A stretch of 64,000 bases of DNA, taken from the NCBI RefSeq assembly GCF_000308695.1, contig NZ_BAGG01000011.1, positions 62,001 to 126,000 of the forward strand, given 5' to 3'. The first letter of the stretch is position 1. Every line of letters begins with the position of its first letter. Below, in pieces: positions 11,061-19,640 of the stretch. The notes beneath the pieces were generated by a model. It had not been told where the DNA came from and made no database searches. It worked only from the letters and a program-made list of their open reading frames with translations. The DNA is from Nocardia takedensis NBRC 100417. GTDB taxonomy: Bacteria > Actinomycetota > Actinomycetes > Mycobacteriales > Mycobacteriaceae. Made by a program: the position numbers and the translations under genes.

Positions 11061-12400
11061 CGGGCGTTCACGAGCGAGTTCGCGGCCTCGAACTGGTTGG
11101 CGGGGCGGTCCAGTCCGTAGTGTCCGCGCAAGGTCGTCTCGGTGTATTCGGTTCGGAAGAGGCCACGCTGTTGCAGGATCGGCACCACCTGATCGACGAA
11201 TCTGTCCAATCCCGAGGGTAGTACCGCGGGCATGATGTTGAATCCGTCGGCGGCGCCCGCGGCGAACCACTCCTCGATGGTGTCGGCCACCTGCACCGGG
11301 GTGCCCGCGAAGGTGCGGTGCCCGCGCCCGCCGCCCAACCGCGCGATCAGCTGACGCAGGGGGAGCCGTTCGCGCCGGGCCAGGTTCACGATCAGGGTGA
11401 AGCGGCTCTTGGCCCCCTCGATCTCGTCCTCGGTGGGCAGCTCCGCGGGCAGTTCGCTGTCCAGGTCGAGGTCGTCCACCGGCAGCCGGAACCGTTCCGC
11501 CAGTTGCCTGCGGGCGAATTCCGGCGAGATCAGGCGCGCGAGTTCGTCGTCCAAGGCACGGGCCTGCTCCTCGGTGTCCCCGATCACCGGCACGATGCCG
11601 GGCAGGATCTTGATGGTGTCCGGGTCGCGGCCCGCCGCCGCGGTGCGCCGCTTGAGATCGGTGTAGAAGGCGATGCCGTCCTCGAGGGTCTGCTGCGCGG
11701 TGAACACCGCCTCGGCGTAGCGGGCCGCGAAATCCTTGCCGTCCTCGGAGGAACCGGCCTGCACCAGCAGCGGGTAGCCCTGCGGCGGGCGCGGCACGTT
11801 CAGCGGGCCCTCGACCTTGAAGAACTCGCCGACGTGCCCGATCGGGCGCACCTTGGCGGCGTCGGCGTGCACGCCGATCTCCTTGTCGCCGATCACGGCG
11901 TCGTCGGCCCAGCTGTCCCACAGCTTGGTCGAGACCTCCACGAATTCGGCGGCCTTCTCGTAGCGGACGCGATGATCGGGGGTGTCGTCCAGACCGAAGT
12001 TGCGCGCGGCGTCCGCGCCCGCCGTGGTGACGATGTTCCAGCCTGCGCGTCCATTGCTGACCCAGTCCACCGAGGCGAACCGGCGTGCCAGGTTGTAGGG
12101 GTCGTTGTAGCTGGTGGAGGCGGTCGCGATGAGACCGATGCGGCTGGTCTGCACGGCGACGGCGGTGAGGATCACCGTCGGCTCCAGCTTGCCGCCCGGT
12201 CGCCTGCCCGGATCGCCCATCAGCACGGGGGAATCGGCGAAGAAGATCGAATCCAGTTTGCCGCGTTCGGCGGTGCGGGCCAGTCGCACGTAGTGGTCGA
12301 TGTCGATGTGGGCGTGCGGGTCGCTCTCGGGCAGCCGCCACGCCGCCTCGTGATGGCCCACCGACATCAGGAAGGCGTTGAGGTGCAGTTGTCTACTCAC
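11057..12400 (-). CDS. NtaA/SnaA/DmoA-type FMN-dependent monooxygenase
   Basis: 447 aa, full length for the bacterial-luciferase-like NtaA/DmoA family, which uses FMNH2 from a partner reductase to oxidise sulfonates, sulfides or aminopolycarboxylates. Visible motifs are SIFFADSPVL, LEPTVILTAVA, TASTSYNDPYNLARRFASVDWVS, GRAGWNIVT and QAGSSEDGK. It lies just downstream of an SsuB-type ATPase and overlaps the exporter gene. That placement points to organosulfur use (inferred). Substrate is not readable from sequence. Confidence 0.88.
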   Translation of the reverse strand: MSRQLHLNAFLMSVGHHEAAWRLPESDPHAHIDIDHYVRLARTAERGKLDSIFFADSPVLMGDPGRRPGGKLEPTVILTAVAVQTSRIGLIATASTSYNDPYNLARRFASVDWVSNGRAGWNIVTTAGADAARNFGLDDTPDHRVRYEKAAEFVEVSTKLWDSWADDAVIGDKEIGVHADAAKVRPIGHVGEFFKVEGPLNVPRPPQGYPLLVQAGSSEDGKDFAARYAEAVFTAQQTLEDGIAFYTDLKRRTAAAGRDPDTIKILPGIVPVIGDTEEQARALDDELARLISPEFARRQLAERFRLPVDDLDLDSELPAELPTEDEIEGAKSRFTLIVNLARRERLPLRQLIARLGGGRGHRTFAGTPVQVADTIEEWFAAGAADGFNIMPAVLPSGLDRFVDQVVPILQQRGLFRTEYTETTLRGHYGLDRPANQFEAANSLVNAR

Positions 12401-12419
12401 GGTGTTTCCTTTCGTGCCG

Positions 12420-13142
12420 TCACGCGGCGGCGGGCGCGACGCCGAGCGCCGCGAGCAGGGTGCGGCGCACCCGCTGGAATTCGGGCAGGGTCGGATCGGT
12501 GCGCGAGGACAGGTCGATCGGCACGTCCACGCCGATGCGGCCCTCGTCCAGGACCAGCACCCGCTCGGCCAACGCGATCGCCTCGTCCACGTCGTGGGTG
12601 ACCAGCAGCACCGTCGGCTTGTGCCGGGCGACGAGTTCGCGCAGCAGTTCGTGCATCTTGATCCGGGTCAGCGCGTCCAGCGCGCCGAACGGTTCGTCGG
12701 CCAGCAGCAGATCCGGTTCGCCGACCAGCGCGCGGGCCAGCGAGACCCGCTGCTGCTCACCGCCGGACAACTCGTTGGGCCAGGCGCGTTCCCGGCCCGC
12801 CAACCCGACCTCGGCCAGGGTGCGCACCGCCGCCGCGCGCTGCGAGCGCGGCTGACCGTAGCGGACGTTGGCCAGCACCCGCTGCCACGGCAGCAGCCGC
12901 GAATCCTGGAAAACCACCGCCGTTTTCGCGGGCACACTCAACTGCCCCGACCCCTCGACGTCGTAGTCGAGACCGGCCGGCGCGCGCAGCAGTGTGCTCT
13001 TGCCCGACCCGCTGCGCCCGAGCAGCGCGACGAACTGTCCGGCGGGCAGATGCAGGTCGACACCGTCGAGCACCGTGCGGTCACCGAAGCGGCGGGTCAA
13101 TCGCCGCACCCGCACGCCTACCCCGCGATCGTCCGTCGCCAC
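12420..13142 (-). CDS. ssuB: SsuB/TauB-type ABC transporter ATPase, orphaned
   Basis: 240 aa from the GTG at 13142. It has Walker A GRSGSGKST, Q-loop FQDSRLLPW, signature LSGGEQQR, Walker B LLLADEPFGALD and the H-loop THDVDEA. FQDxRLLPW is typical of aliphatic sulfonate, taurine and nitrate importers. The start overlaps the tail of a permease remnant that ends at 13118, the normal ssuC-ssuB arrangement. However, no intact permease or binding protein remains beside it. It may serve a transporter encoded elsewhere or be decaying. An open frame continues upstream through the fused ROK fragment to 13535. Confidence 0.85.
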   Translation of the reverse strand: MATDDRGVGVRVRRLTRRFGDRTVLDGVDLHLPAGQFVALLGRSGSGKSTLLRAPAGLDYDVEGSGQLSVPAKTAVVFQDSRLLPWQRVLANVRYGQPRSQRAAAVRTLAEVGLAGRERAWPNELSGGEQQRVSLARALVGEPDLLLADEPFGALDALTRIKMHELLRELVARHKPTVLLVTHDVDEAIALAERVLVLDEGRIGVDVPIDLSSRTDPTLPEFQRVRRTLLAALGVAPAAA

Positions 13143-13278
13143 GACAGCACCTTTCGTTCCAGCAGGCGGATACCGGCGTCGGAGACCAGACCGAACGTGC
13201 CGTAGACGGCGAGCCCGACCAGGATCACATCGGCTTGGCCGTAGTTCTGGGCGTTCTGCATCATCTTGCCGAGACCAG
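13118..13278 (-). pseudogene. ssuC: Remnant of SsuC-type permease (C-terminal ~50 residues)
   Basis: Read on the minus strand, the frame ending TAG at 13118 gives GLGKMMQNAQNYGQADVI, then VGLAVYGTFGLVSDAG and RLLERKVLSWRR. This is the conserved C-terminal end of SsuC permeases. Upstream of about 13278 the similarity stops abruptly and the DNA becomes a ROK-regulator sequence in another frame. About 80% of the permease is therefore missing. Confidence 0.8.
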
Positions 13279-13535
13279 CGCAGTCCGCCACCCAGATCCA
13301 CCACGGCCACCGTCGTCCGCGTCGCCGCGACGTGCACCGAGATCACCACCCCCGAGCCCGCCACCGTCTCCGGCAACTCGACCAGCAGCCCGGCCTCCAC
13401 CAACGCCCGCGTCTGCCACGTGACGGTCGCCGGCGACAACCCCACCCACTTCGCGACCGCGCTGCGCGGCAACGGACCGGCCGCGAGCACCGCGCGCAGA
13501 ACCGCCCCCGCGCTGCTGTCGCCCCTCGCCGTCAC
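13272..13535 (-). pseudogene. Remnant of ROK-family regulator (N-terminal winged helix)
   Basis: From a GTG at 13535 the minus strand encodes about 85 residues with a winged helix (GAVLRAVLAAGPLPRSAVAK, LSPATVTWQTRALVEAGLL) and the beginning of the ROK kinase-like domain (VHVAATRTTVAVVDLGG). It then runs out of homology at the junction with the ssuC tail. The rest of the roughly 380-residue protein is gone. It probably once controlled this sulfonate locus. Confidence 0.72.
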
Positions 13536-13634
13536 CTCATCACCACCTGCCGCGAGGTCACGCTACAAACCCACCCCCCACCCGCGAACCCTTAACCGCA
13601 CCCTGATCCCAAGCCTTGGCCCCGCCTCCCGCGA

Positions 13635-14999
13635 TCAGCCAGGGGGGATGGTGCCCGGGGGTGGGGTGGTGGGGGAGTTGGTGCGGCGGGTGAGGCCCTT
13701 GTGGTCGTAGTAGCGGGAGACGGTGGCGCCGAGGATCAGGCCGAGGCAGAGGCCCAAAAGGGTCATCCAGGCGGCGCGGGCGAGGCCGGCTTCGAGTTGG
13801 GCGTCGAAGTAGAGGATGGAGCGGATGCCGAGGAAGACCTGGTGCATGGGTTCGAAATTGGACAGCCAGCCGAAGTAGCGGGGTGTCGCTTCGATGGGGA
13901 CGGTGCCGCCGGAGGAGGGCAGTCCCAGGATGATGAACAGGATCAGGTTGACCAGCAGACCGGCCGAGCCGATCGCGGCCAGGATGGACAGGCCGGTGAC
14001 GCCGACGGCGAGGATCGCGAACGCGCCGTAGAGGTACAGGGCCAGTGGTTCCTCGAGCGGCATGCCGAGCGTGTGGGCGACCAGCACGTAGATCCCGGAG
14101 ACCAGCGCCGCCACGACCGCCATCACGCCCCATTTGACGAGCAGGGTGGTGAAGCGGGAGATCGGGGTCGGGGGATAGTGCACGTACCAGGGGCCGTATT
14201 CGGTCGGGACGAATCCGAGTCCGGCGTCGACCATGGTGTGGATGGTCATCGACCCGACCACGCCGACCAACAGCAGCAGCAGCGCGTAGAAGAACGCGGT
14301 GAGTCCCTGTCCGGTGCCGCTGGGCAGCGGATGGAATTCCTCGACGACGAGGTGGAGCGGACTGGCCAGGGTCACGGCCGCCGCCCCGCTGATCTCGGGT
14401 GCGGGCGCTCCGGCGGGCGTCGCCGCGAGCTGGGATTTCACCTGGTCGGTGAGTTGCGCCCCGACCTGTTGGTTGACGCGGGGGAAGACCTGCGCGCCGA
14501 TCCGGCTCACGATCGAGGTCGCGAACGCGCCGGTGCGCGGATTGGTCTGCAAGGTTATGATCGGCTGCTCCACCTGACCGGCGACCACGCTCGCGACCCC
14601 GAGGATGCCGAGGCGTTTGGTGAAGTCGCCCGGGATGACGATCGCGCCGTAGACCTCGCCGGAGCGCATCTGCCGCTCCGCTTCGGCGATGCCGAGTTCG
14701 CGCAGATCGATCTGATCGGCGGGCACGGCCTCCCGCAAACCCGCGGCGACCTGGTTCCCGAAGGTGACCTGCTGCCCCTGCGGGCCGAGCGCGTCACCGA
14801 CGTCCTGGTTGACCAGGGCGATCGGGAAGTGGTGCAGGTTCTTCTCCGGATCGATGACGTAATCGAGGTACATGATGCCCAGCAGCGTGGTCAGCAGGGC
14901 GAGAACGACCACCGGCGCACCTGTCGTGCGGAGCCAGAATCGGGGTCCCGAGCGCTGTCGTCCGTCGCGTGCCGTGCTCCCACTGTCCGTAGTCGTCAC
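13635..14999 (-). CDS. YhgE/Pip-type (DUF3533-like) membrane protein
   Basis: 454 aa from the GTG at 14999. One N-terminal membrane helix (APVVVLALLTTLLGIMYLDY) is followed by an external domain of about 200 residues (ALVNQDVGDA, GEVYGAIVIPGDFTKRL, PRTGAFATSIVSRIG). Five to six C-terminal membrane segments then include the marker SSGGTVPIEATPRYF. This is the YhgE/Pip or DUF3533 topology of ABC-2-like proteins, often export-related. Longer upstream frames overlap the purF promoter and start region and are unlikely. It is transcribed divergently from purF. Confidence 0.82.
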   Translation of the reverse strand: MTTTDSGSTARDGRQRSGPRFWLRTTGAPVVVLALLTTLLGIMYLDYVIDPEKNLHHFPIALVNQDVGDALGPQGQQVTFGNQVAAGLREAVPADQIDLRELGIAEAERQMRSGEVYGAIVIPGDFTKRLGILGVASVVAGQVEQPIITLQTNPRTGAFATSIVSRIGAQVFPRVNQQVGAQLTDQVKSQLAATPAGAPAPEISGAAAVTLASPLHLVVEEFHPLPSGTGQGLTAFFYALLLLLVGVVGSMTIHTMVDAGLGFVPTEYGPWYVHYPPTPISRFTTLLVKWGVMAVVAALVSGIYVLVAHTLGMPLEEPLALYLYGAFAILAVGVTGLSILAAIGSAGLLVNLILFIILGLPSSGGTVPIEATPRYFGWLSNFEPMHQVFLGIRSILYFDAQLEAGLARAAWMTLLGLCLGLILGATVSRYYDHKGLTRRTNSPTTPPPGTIPPG

Positions 15000-15144
15000 A
15001 GGCGGCGACGCTAACAGTTGGTCGGTCCCGAATCGGGCAACATCGCCGGGCGATTGCTGTGCGCTCGCGGCGGCGGTGATCGCGGCATCGCTTTCACCCG
15101 TAGAATGACCTATGCCCCCAGCCCGCCCGAACAGGGAGCAAACG

Positions 15145-16755
15145 GTGACCAACGCCGACATGACGGTGTCCAGCGATTCTCTGCCACTCACCGCCGTCGG
15201 AACCGCGCTTTCCGCCGGTCCCGATGTCGAGGAGAACGAGCCCCGCGAGGAGTGCGGAGTCTTCGGAGTCTGGGCTCCGAGCGAGGATGTGGCCAAGCTC
15301 ACCTACTACGGCCTGTATGCGCTGCAACACCGTGGCCAGGAGGCCGCGGGCATCGCGGTCTCGGACGGTTCGCAGATCCTGGTCTTCAAGGATCTGGGTC
15401 TGGTCAGCCAAGTCTTCGACGAGCAGACCTTGGCCGCCATGCCGGGCCACATTGCCGTCGGCCACTGCCGCTACTCCACCACCGGCGGGGTCACCTGGGA
15501 GAACTCCCAGCCGATCTTCCGCACCACCTCCGTCGGGTCGGGGCTCGCGCTCGGCCACAACGGCAACCTGGTGAACACCGCCGAATTGGCCAGCCGGGCC
15601 CGCGAATACGGCCTGCTCGGCAATTCGCCGGCGAGCGGACGCGCCCAGCCCGCCGCGACCTCCGACTCCGATGTGGTGACGGCGCTGCTGGCCCACGCCG
15701 CCGCCGATTCGAGCATCGAGCAGGCTGCCATGGAACTGCTGCCCACGCTGAAGGGCGCGTTCTGCCTCACCTTCATGGACGAGCACACCCTCTACGCCGC
15801 GCGCGACCCGCACGGTGTGCGTCCGCTGTGCCTGGGCCGCCTGGACCGCGGGTGGGTGGTGGCCAGCGAGACGGCGGCCCTGGACATCGTCGGCGCGGCC
15901 TTCGTCCGCGAGATCGAGCCGGGCGAACTGCTGGCGATCGACGCCGAGGGCGTGCGGTCGAGCCGTTTCGCCAACCCCGAACCCAAGGGCTGCGTCTTCG
16001 AGTACGTCTATCTGGCCCGCCCCGACACCACCATCGCGGGCCGTTCGGTGCATTCCACCCGCGTGGAGATCGGCCGCAGGCTGGCGCTGGAGAGCCCGGT
16101 CGAGGCGGACCTGGTCATCCCGGTCCCGGAATCGGGCACCCCCGCCGCCGTCGGCTACGCGCAGGGTTCGGGTGTGCCGTACGGGCAGGGCCTGATGAAG
16201 AACGCCTATGTCGGGCGCACGTTCATCCAGCCGAGCCAGACCATCCGCCAACTCGGCATCCGACTCAAGCTCAACCCGTTGCGCGAGGTCATCCGGGGTA
16301 AGCGGTTGATCGTGGTCGACGATTCGATCGTGCGCGGCAACACCCAGCGCGCGCTGATCCGCATGCTGCGCGAGGCGGGCGCGCTGGAGATCCACGTCCG
16401 CATCGCCTCGCCGCCGGTCCGCTGGCCCTGCTTCTACGGCATCGACTTCGCCTCCCGCGCGGAGTTGATCGCCAACGGCGCGGGCGCCCACGACAGCTAC
16501 GAGGAGATGATCGAGGGCGTGCGCCGCTCCATCGGCGCCGACAGCCTCGGCTACATCTCCACCGAGGGCATGATCGCGGCCACCGAGCAACCGCGATCGC
16601 GCCTGTGTTGCGCGTGTTTCGACGGCAAGTACCCGATCCCGCTGCCCGCCGAGGCCGCGATCGGCAAGAACGTCCTCGAAGGTGTGCTCACCGGACAGTC
16701 CGAGGCAATGCTGTTGGGCGAGAACGCGAATGCGAGTGCCCTGAGCCGACCCTGA
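15145..16755 (+). CDS. purF: Amidophosphoribosyltransferase
   Basis: First committed enzyme of purine synthesis, making phosphoribosylamine from PRPP and glutamine. From the GTG at 15145 (AGGGAG seven bases upstream) it is 536 aa. A propeptide of about 36 residues precedes the Ntn-hydrolase nucleophile Cys37 in EECGVFGVW. The glutaminase domain (RYSTTGG, LGHNGNLVN) is followed by the PRTase domain with VIPVPESGTPAA and the PRPP loop VVDDSIVRGNT. Cysteines near the end (RLCCACFDGKYP) fit the Fe-S-containing Gram-positive class. An ATG at 15112 is possible but has no ribosome site. Confidence 0.96.
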   Translation: MTNADMTVSSDSLPLTAVGTALSAGPDVEENEPREECGVFGVWAPSEDVAKLTYYGLYALQHRGQEAAGIAVSDGSQILVFKDLGLVSQVFDEQTLAAMPGHIAVGHCRYSTTGGVTWENSQPIFRTTSVGSGLALGHNGNLVNTAELASRAREYGLLGNSPASGRAQPAATSDSDVVTALLAHAAADSSIEQAAMELLPTLKGAFCLTFMDEHTLYAARDPHGVRPLCLGRLDRGWVVASETAALDIVGAAFVREIEPGELLAIDAEGVRSSRFANPEPKGCVFEYVYLARPDTTIAGRSVHSTRVEIGRRLALESPVEADLVIPVPESGTPAAVGYAQGSGVPYGQGLMKNAYVGRTFIQPSQTIRQLGIRLKLNPLREVIRGKRLIVVDDSIVRGNTQRALIRMLREAGALEIHVRIASPPVRWPCFYGIDFASRAELIANGAGAHDSYEEMIEGVRRSIGADSLGYISTEGMIAATEQPRSRLCCACFDGKYPIPLPAEAAIGKNVLEGVLTGQSEAMLLGENANASALSRP

Positions 16756-16774
16756 TCGCGCGGTGAGTCGATCC

Positions 16775-16804
16775 GGTCCCGACCCTCTCACACTGTGCGG
16801 GACC
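16775..16804 (+). terminator. Weak hairpin after purF
   Basis: GGTCCCG at 16775-16781 pairs with CGGGACC at 16798-16804, a 7-bp stem with a 16-nt loop, 20 nt after the purF stop. It may attenuate rather than end transcription, since purM follows on the same strand. Confidence 0.3.
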
Positions 16805-16981
16805 GACCCCTCGCGCGGCCGTGGGCCGGCACAATGAATTCCTGGCCGCGCGAGCCCGGAAACCGTGGATACGCGGCTCTCACCGAGCGGGAGAGTCGCG
16901 GGTAGCGGCTGAGCCGTGAACCGGCTCCGGTAGCGTGAGCAGGCATCTATCCGCCGATTCGGTTTGGAGCTTTCCCCGAAA

Positions 16982-18055
16982 ATGACTGAACAGACCCCCA
17001 GCGGCGCTTCCTACGCCGCGGCAGGCGTGGACATCGAAGCCGGTGACCGCGCAGTCGAGTTGTTCGGACCATTGGCGAAGAAGGCGAGCCGTCCCGAAGT
17101 GCAGGGCGGACTCGGCGGATTCGCCGGTTTGTTCGCACTCAAGGGCGGTTACCGCGAGCCGTTGCTCGCGGCCTCCACCGACGGCGTCGGCACGAAGATC
17201 GCGGTCGCGCAGGCCATGGACAAGCACGACACGGTCGGTCTCGACCTGGTCGCCATGGTGGTCGACGACCTGGTGGTCTGCGGTGCGGAGCCGCTGTTCC
17301 TGCAGGACTACATCGCCATCGGCAAGGTCGTCCCGGAGAAGGTCGCCGAACTGGTCTCCGGCATCGCCGAGGGCTGTGTGAAGGCCGGGTGCGCGCTGCT
17401 CGGCGGCGAGACGGCCGAACATCCGGGTCTGATGGATCCCGACGACTACGACCTGTCCGCCACGGGCGTCGGAGTGGTCGAGGCCGATTCGGTGCTGGGC
17501 CCCGAGCGGGTCCGCCCCGGCGACGTGGTGATCGCCATGGGCTCCTCCGGCCTGCACTCCAACGGCTACAGCCTGGCCCGCCGGGTCCTGCTCGAGATCG
17601 ACCGCATGTCGCTGACCGGGCACGTCGAGGAGTTCGGCCGCACGCTCGGCGAGGAACTGCTCGAGCCGACCCGCATCTACGCCAAGGACTGCCTGGCGCT
17701 CATCGCCGAGACCGACGTGCGCACCTTCGCCCACGTCACCGGCGGCGGTCTGGCCGCCAACCTGGGCCGGGTACTGCCCGCGGGCCTGATGGCCGAATTG
17801 GACCGCGGCACCTGGAATCCCGCGCCGGTGTTCAAGATGATCGCCCAGCGCGGCCGGGTGGACCGGGTCGAGATGGAGAAGACCTTCAACATGGGCGTCG
17901 GCATGGTCGCCGTCGTCGCGCCGGAGGACGTGGACCGCGCCCTGGCGGTGCTGACCGCCCGGCACATCGAATGCTGGACGCTCGGTTCGGTCAAGAAGGC
18001 CAAGGACGACGACGCGGTGCGCGCGCTGCTGGTGGGCGAACACCCGCGCTTCTGA
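16982..18055 (+). CDS. purM: Phosphoribosylformylglycinamidine cyclo-ligase (AIR synthetase)
   Basis: 357 aa. It closes the imidazole ring of AIR using ATP. Signature blocks are YAAAGVDIEAGD, GGFAGLFALKGGY, ASTDGVGTKIAVAQ, MVVDDLVVCGAEPLF, GGETAEHPGL, GSSGLHSNGYSL, HVTGGGLAANL and KTFNMGVGM. The ATG at 16982 fits the family start; an in-frame TTG six codons earlier is less likely. It follows purF by 226 bp in the same orientation and ends at a strong hairpin. Confidence 0.97.
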   Translation: MTEQTPSGASYAAAGVDIEAGDRAVELFGPLAKKASRPEVQGGLGGFAGLFALKGGYREPLLAASTDGVGTKIAVAQAMDKHDTVGLDLVAMVVDDLVVCGAEPLFLQDYIAIGKVVPEKVAELVSGIAEGCVKAGCALLGGETAEHPGLMDPDDYDLSATGVGVVEADSVLGPERVRPGDVVIAMGSSGLHSNGYSLARRVLLEIDRMSLTGHVEEFGRTLGEELLEPTRIYAKDCLALIAETDVRTFAHVTGGGLAANLGRVLPAGLMAELDRGTWNPAPVFKMIAQRGRVDRVEMEKTFNMGVGMVAVVAPEDVDRALAVLTARHIECWTLGSVKKAKDDDAVRALLVGEHPRF

Positions 18056-18077
18056 CCGGGAGGTCGGCTGAGACGAA

Positions 18078-18106
18078 GAACCCCGTGGGCGCCGCCCACG
18101 GGGTTC
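18078..18106 (+). terminator. purM terminator
   Basis: A perfect 13-bp stem (GAACCCCGTGGGC, loop GCC, complement) begins 23 nt after the purM stop. Confidence 0.75.
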
Positions 18107-18136
18107 TCGCGTGTGTCGGATCGGCCACAATCCGGT

Positions 18137-18193
18137 GTTCCCGCACGGGAACGGCAGAAATCACACCGGCGTCCCACATCGGATGTGGGACGC
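18137..18193. repeat. Two perfect palindromes between purM and the DUF3073 gene
   Basis: GTTCCCG-CA-CGGGAAC at 18137-18152, then GCGTCCCACATC-G-GATGTGGGACGC at 18169-18193 (12-bp arms). Both lie between two separate terminator hairpins in a 241-bp convergent gap. The loops are too short (1-2 nt) for good hairpins, so they look more like protein sites or cruciform DNA. Confidence 0.5.
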
Positions 18194-18248
18194 AGATGCC
18201 GTTCGGCAAGCCTCTAAGGCGATGTCCGCGCCACGGCTGTCAACGTTT

Positions 18249-18278
18249 GAAGGGGGAGGCCCGTCGGCCTCCCCCTTC
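18249..18278 (-). terminator. DUF3073 gene terminator
   Basis: 13-bp perfect stem (GAAGGGGGAGGCC, loop CGTC, complement), read on the minus strand just past the stop at 18297. Confidence 0.7.
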
Positions 18279-18296
18279 ACGCGTAGAAATCCGTGG

Positions 18297-18509
18297 TCAG
18301 CGGCGCCATTCGTCGTAGTCGTCGTCCTCTTCCCACCGGGATGAGGACGCGTCCGCGTCGTGCTCATCGGACAGCACACCACCACTCCGTGGGGAGTTGG
18401 GGCTACCCGACAGCTCGCGCTGAAGGCTCGCGAAGTCGGTCGGCGCTGAGCTGTACTTCAGCTCACGTGCGACCTTGGTCTGCTTTGCCTTAGCCCGGCC
18501 ACGGCCCAT
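18297..18509 (-). CDS. DUF3073 family small protein (Rv0810c-type)
   Basis: 70 aa. The conserved N-terminus MGRGRAKAKQTKVARELKYSS and acidic, Trp-containing end (RWEEDDDYDEW) are hallmarks of the actinobacterial DUF3073 family, which follows purM in mycobacteria. The basic head and acidic tail suggest a nucleic-acid or protein-interaction role, but none is established to my knowledge. It has its own terminator, so it is expressed alone. Confidence 0.9.
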   Translation of the reverse strand: MGRGRAKAKQTKVARELKYSSAPTDFASLQRELSGSPNSPRSGGVLSDEHDADASSSRWEEDDDYDEWRR

Positions 18510-18641
18510 GGCTGACCCCCTCGCGTCACTGCGGGGCGGCCTGGGGTTTGTTGGCGGCCCCGTTCGAATTAATACTCTTCCTGTCAGACACTTTAGCGTG
18601 TGTCCGGCGGTCGCGCTTCCAGGAGTGGGCGAAGAGCTCGG

Positions 18642-18667
18642 GAAGGGCCGCCGTTTGCCGGCCCTTC
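18642..18667 (-). terminator. Terminator after asparaginase operon
   Basis: GAAGGGCCG at 18642-18650 pairs with CGGCCCTTC at 18659-18667. It lies 23 nt beyond the asparaginase stop on the minus strand. Confidence 0.5.
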
Positions 18668-18689
18668 GCCGTCGATCGTGCTATTCGGA

Positions 18690-19640
18690 CTAGCCGAGGA
18701 TTCCGGGGACGGCCCTGATCACCCCCACTCGGGCCGCGCCGCCGAGCACGGGAAGGGCCGCCAATTCCGCGTGCGCGTCGGTCCAATCGATACCCATTCG
18801 ATGCAGAATGGCCAGCGTCAGCGGTATGCGCGCGCGGTCGTGGCCGTCCTCGATCTTGTAGGCGAAAGCCCGACCGTCGGGCAGCGCACCCGCGTGCACA
18901 CCGTCCGCGCCGATCTTGCAGAACAGGCCGGGCGTGGCCGACATCGTCAGCAGGTCGGGACCGTTGGTGCCGGAGATCACGCGCGGATTCGCCCGGATCG
19001 CCTCCGCCACCCGGCGTCCCGGCGTCCCGGGATCGCCGGTGGCCATGGCGGCGAAGGCGCGGGCGAGGTTGATCAGCGAGACCGGGATGATCGGCAGGCC
19101 GCACCCGTCGATGCCCAGATCGGTCTCGGGTTCGCCGGTCAGTTCGGTGACGGTGGCGATCACCGACTGTTGCAGCGGATGTGCGCGATCGAGGTAGCCC
19201 TCGGTGGGCCACCCGTTGATCGCGCAGGTGGCGAGCATCGCGGCGTGCTTGCCGGAGCAGTTCATGTAGATCCGGCGCGGGCCGTCGGCCAGCGCGGCCG
19301 CCCGCGCCCTGTCCTCGAACGGCAGGTCGGGCGGGCAGGCCAGGTCGTCCTCGGTGAAACCGAAACGGTCCAGCAGCCGACGGACCAGCGCGAGATGGTC
19401 GGGCTCGCCGAAGTGCGAGGCGGTGGCGATCGCGAGTTCGGCCTCGTCGACCGGTTCGAAGCCATTGCGCAGCAGGGTGATCGCCTGCAACGGCTTGTTG
19501 GTCGAGCGCGGGAAGATCGGCAGGTGCACCTCGCCGAGTTCGCGCGTGGGCTCGCCGTCGGCGTCGAGCACCACCACCGACCCGCGGTGCACGCATTCGC
19601 GGAACCCGGACCGCACCACCTCGACCAGTTCGACGCCCAT
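18690..19640 (-). CDS. Asparaginase (type II of Rhizobium etli class)
   Basis: 316 aa. It belongs to the ReAII/class 3 asparaginase family, unrelated to the E. coli enzymes. Diagnostic blocks are FPRSTNKPLQAI (catalytic Ser/Lys region), SHFGEPDH, YMNCSGKHAAML (the conserved Cys and Lys that hold zinc and catalyse), GIDGCGLP and SGTNGPDLL. No signal peptide, so cytoplasmic conversion of Asn to Asp and ammonia. It starts at a TGATG overlap with the MOSC gene, so the two are coupled. Confidence 0.9.
   Translation of the reverse strand: MGVELVEVVRSGFRECVHRGSVVVLDADGEPTRELGEVHLPIFPRSTNKPLQAITLLRNGFEPVDEAELAIATASHFGEPDHLALVRRLLDRFGFTEDDLACPPDLPFEDRARAAALADGPRRIYMNCSGKHAAMLATCAINGWPTEGYLDRAHPLQQSVIATVTELTGEPETDLGIDGCGLPIIPVSLINLARAFAAMATGDPGTPGRRVAEAIRANPRVISGTNGPDLLTMSATPGLFCKIGADGVHAGALPDGRAFAYKIEDGHDRARIPLTLAILHRMGIDWTDAHAELAALPVLGGAARVGVIRAVPGILG

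Noticed and set aside
7305..12341. A single open frame of 1678 codons through the ABC exporter and the monooxygenase region
   Set aside because: The part beyond 11060 is an out-of-frame shadow of the monooxygenase; the exporter starts at the ATGA overlap at 11060.
12420..13535. A 371-aa ROK-ABC ATPase fusion gene
   Set aside because: The frame is open, but the middle is an out-of-frame permease tail and ssuB has its own GTG in the normal overlap with ssuC. Kept as a deletion scar.
15000..15144. A purine riboswitch or PurR-type box upstream of purF
   Set aside because: No purine-aptamer-like junction or clear palindrome could be seen; the gap mainly overlaps possible N-terminal codons of the divergent gene.
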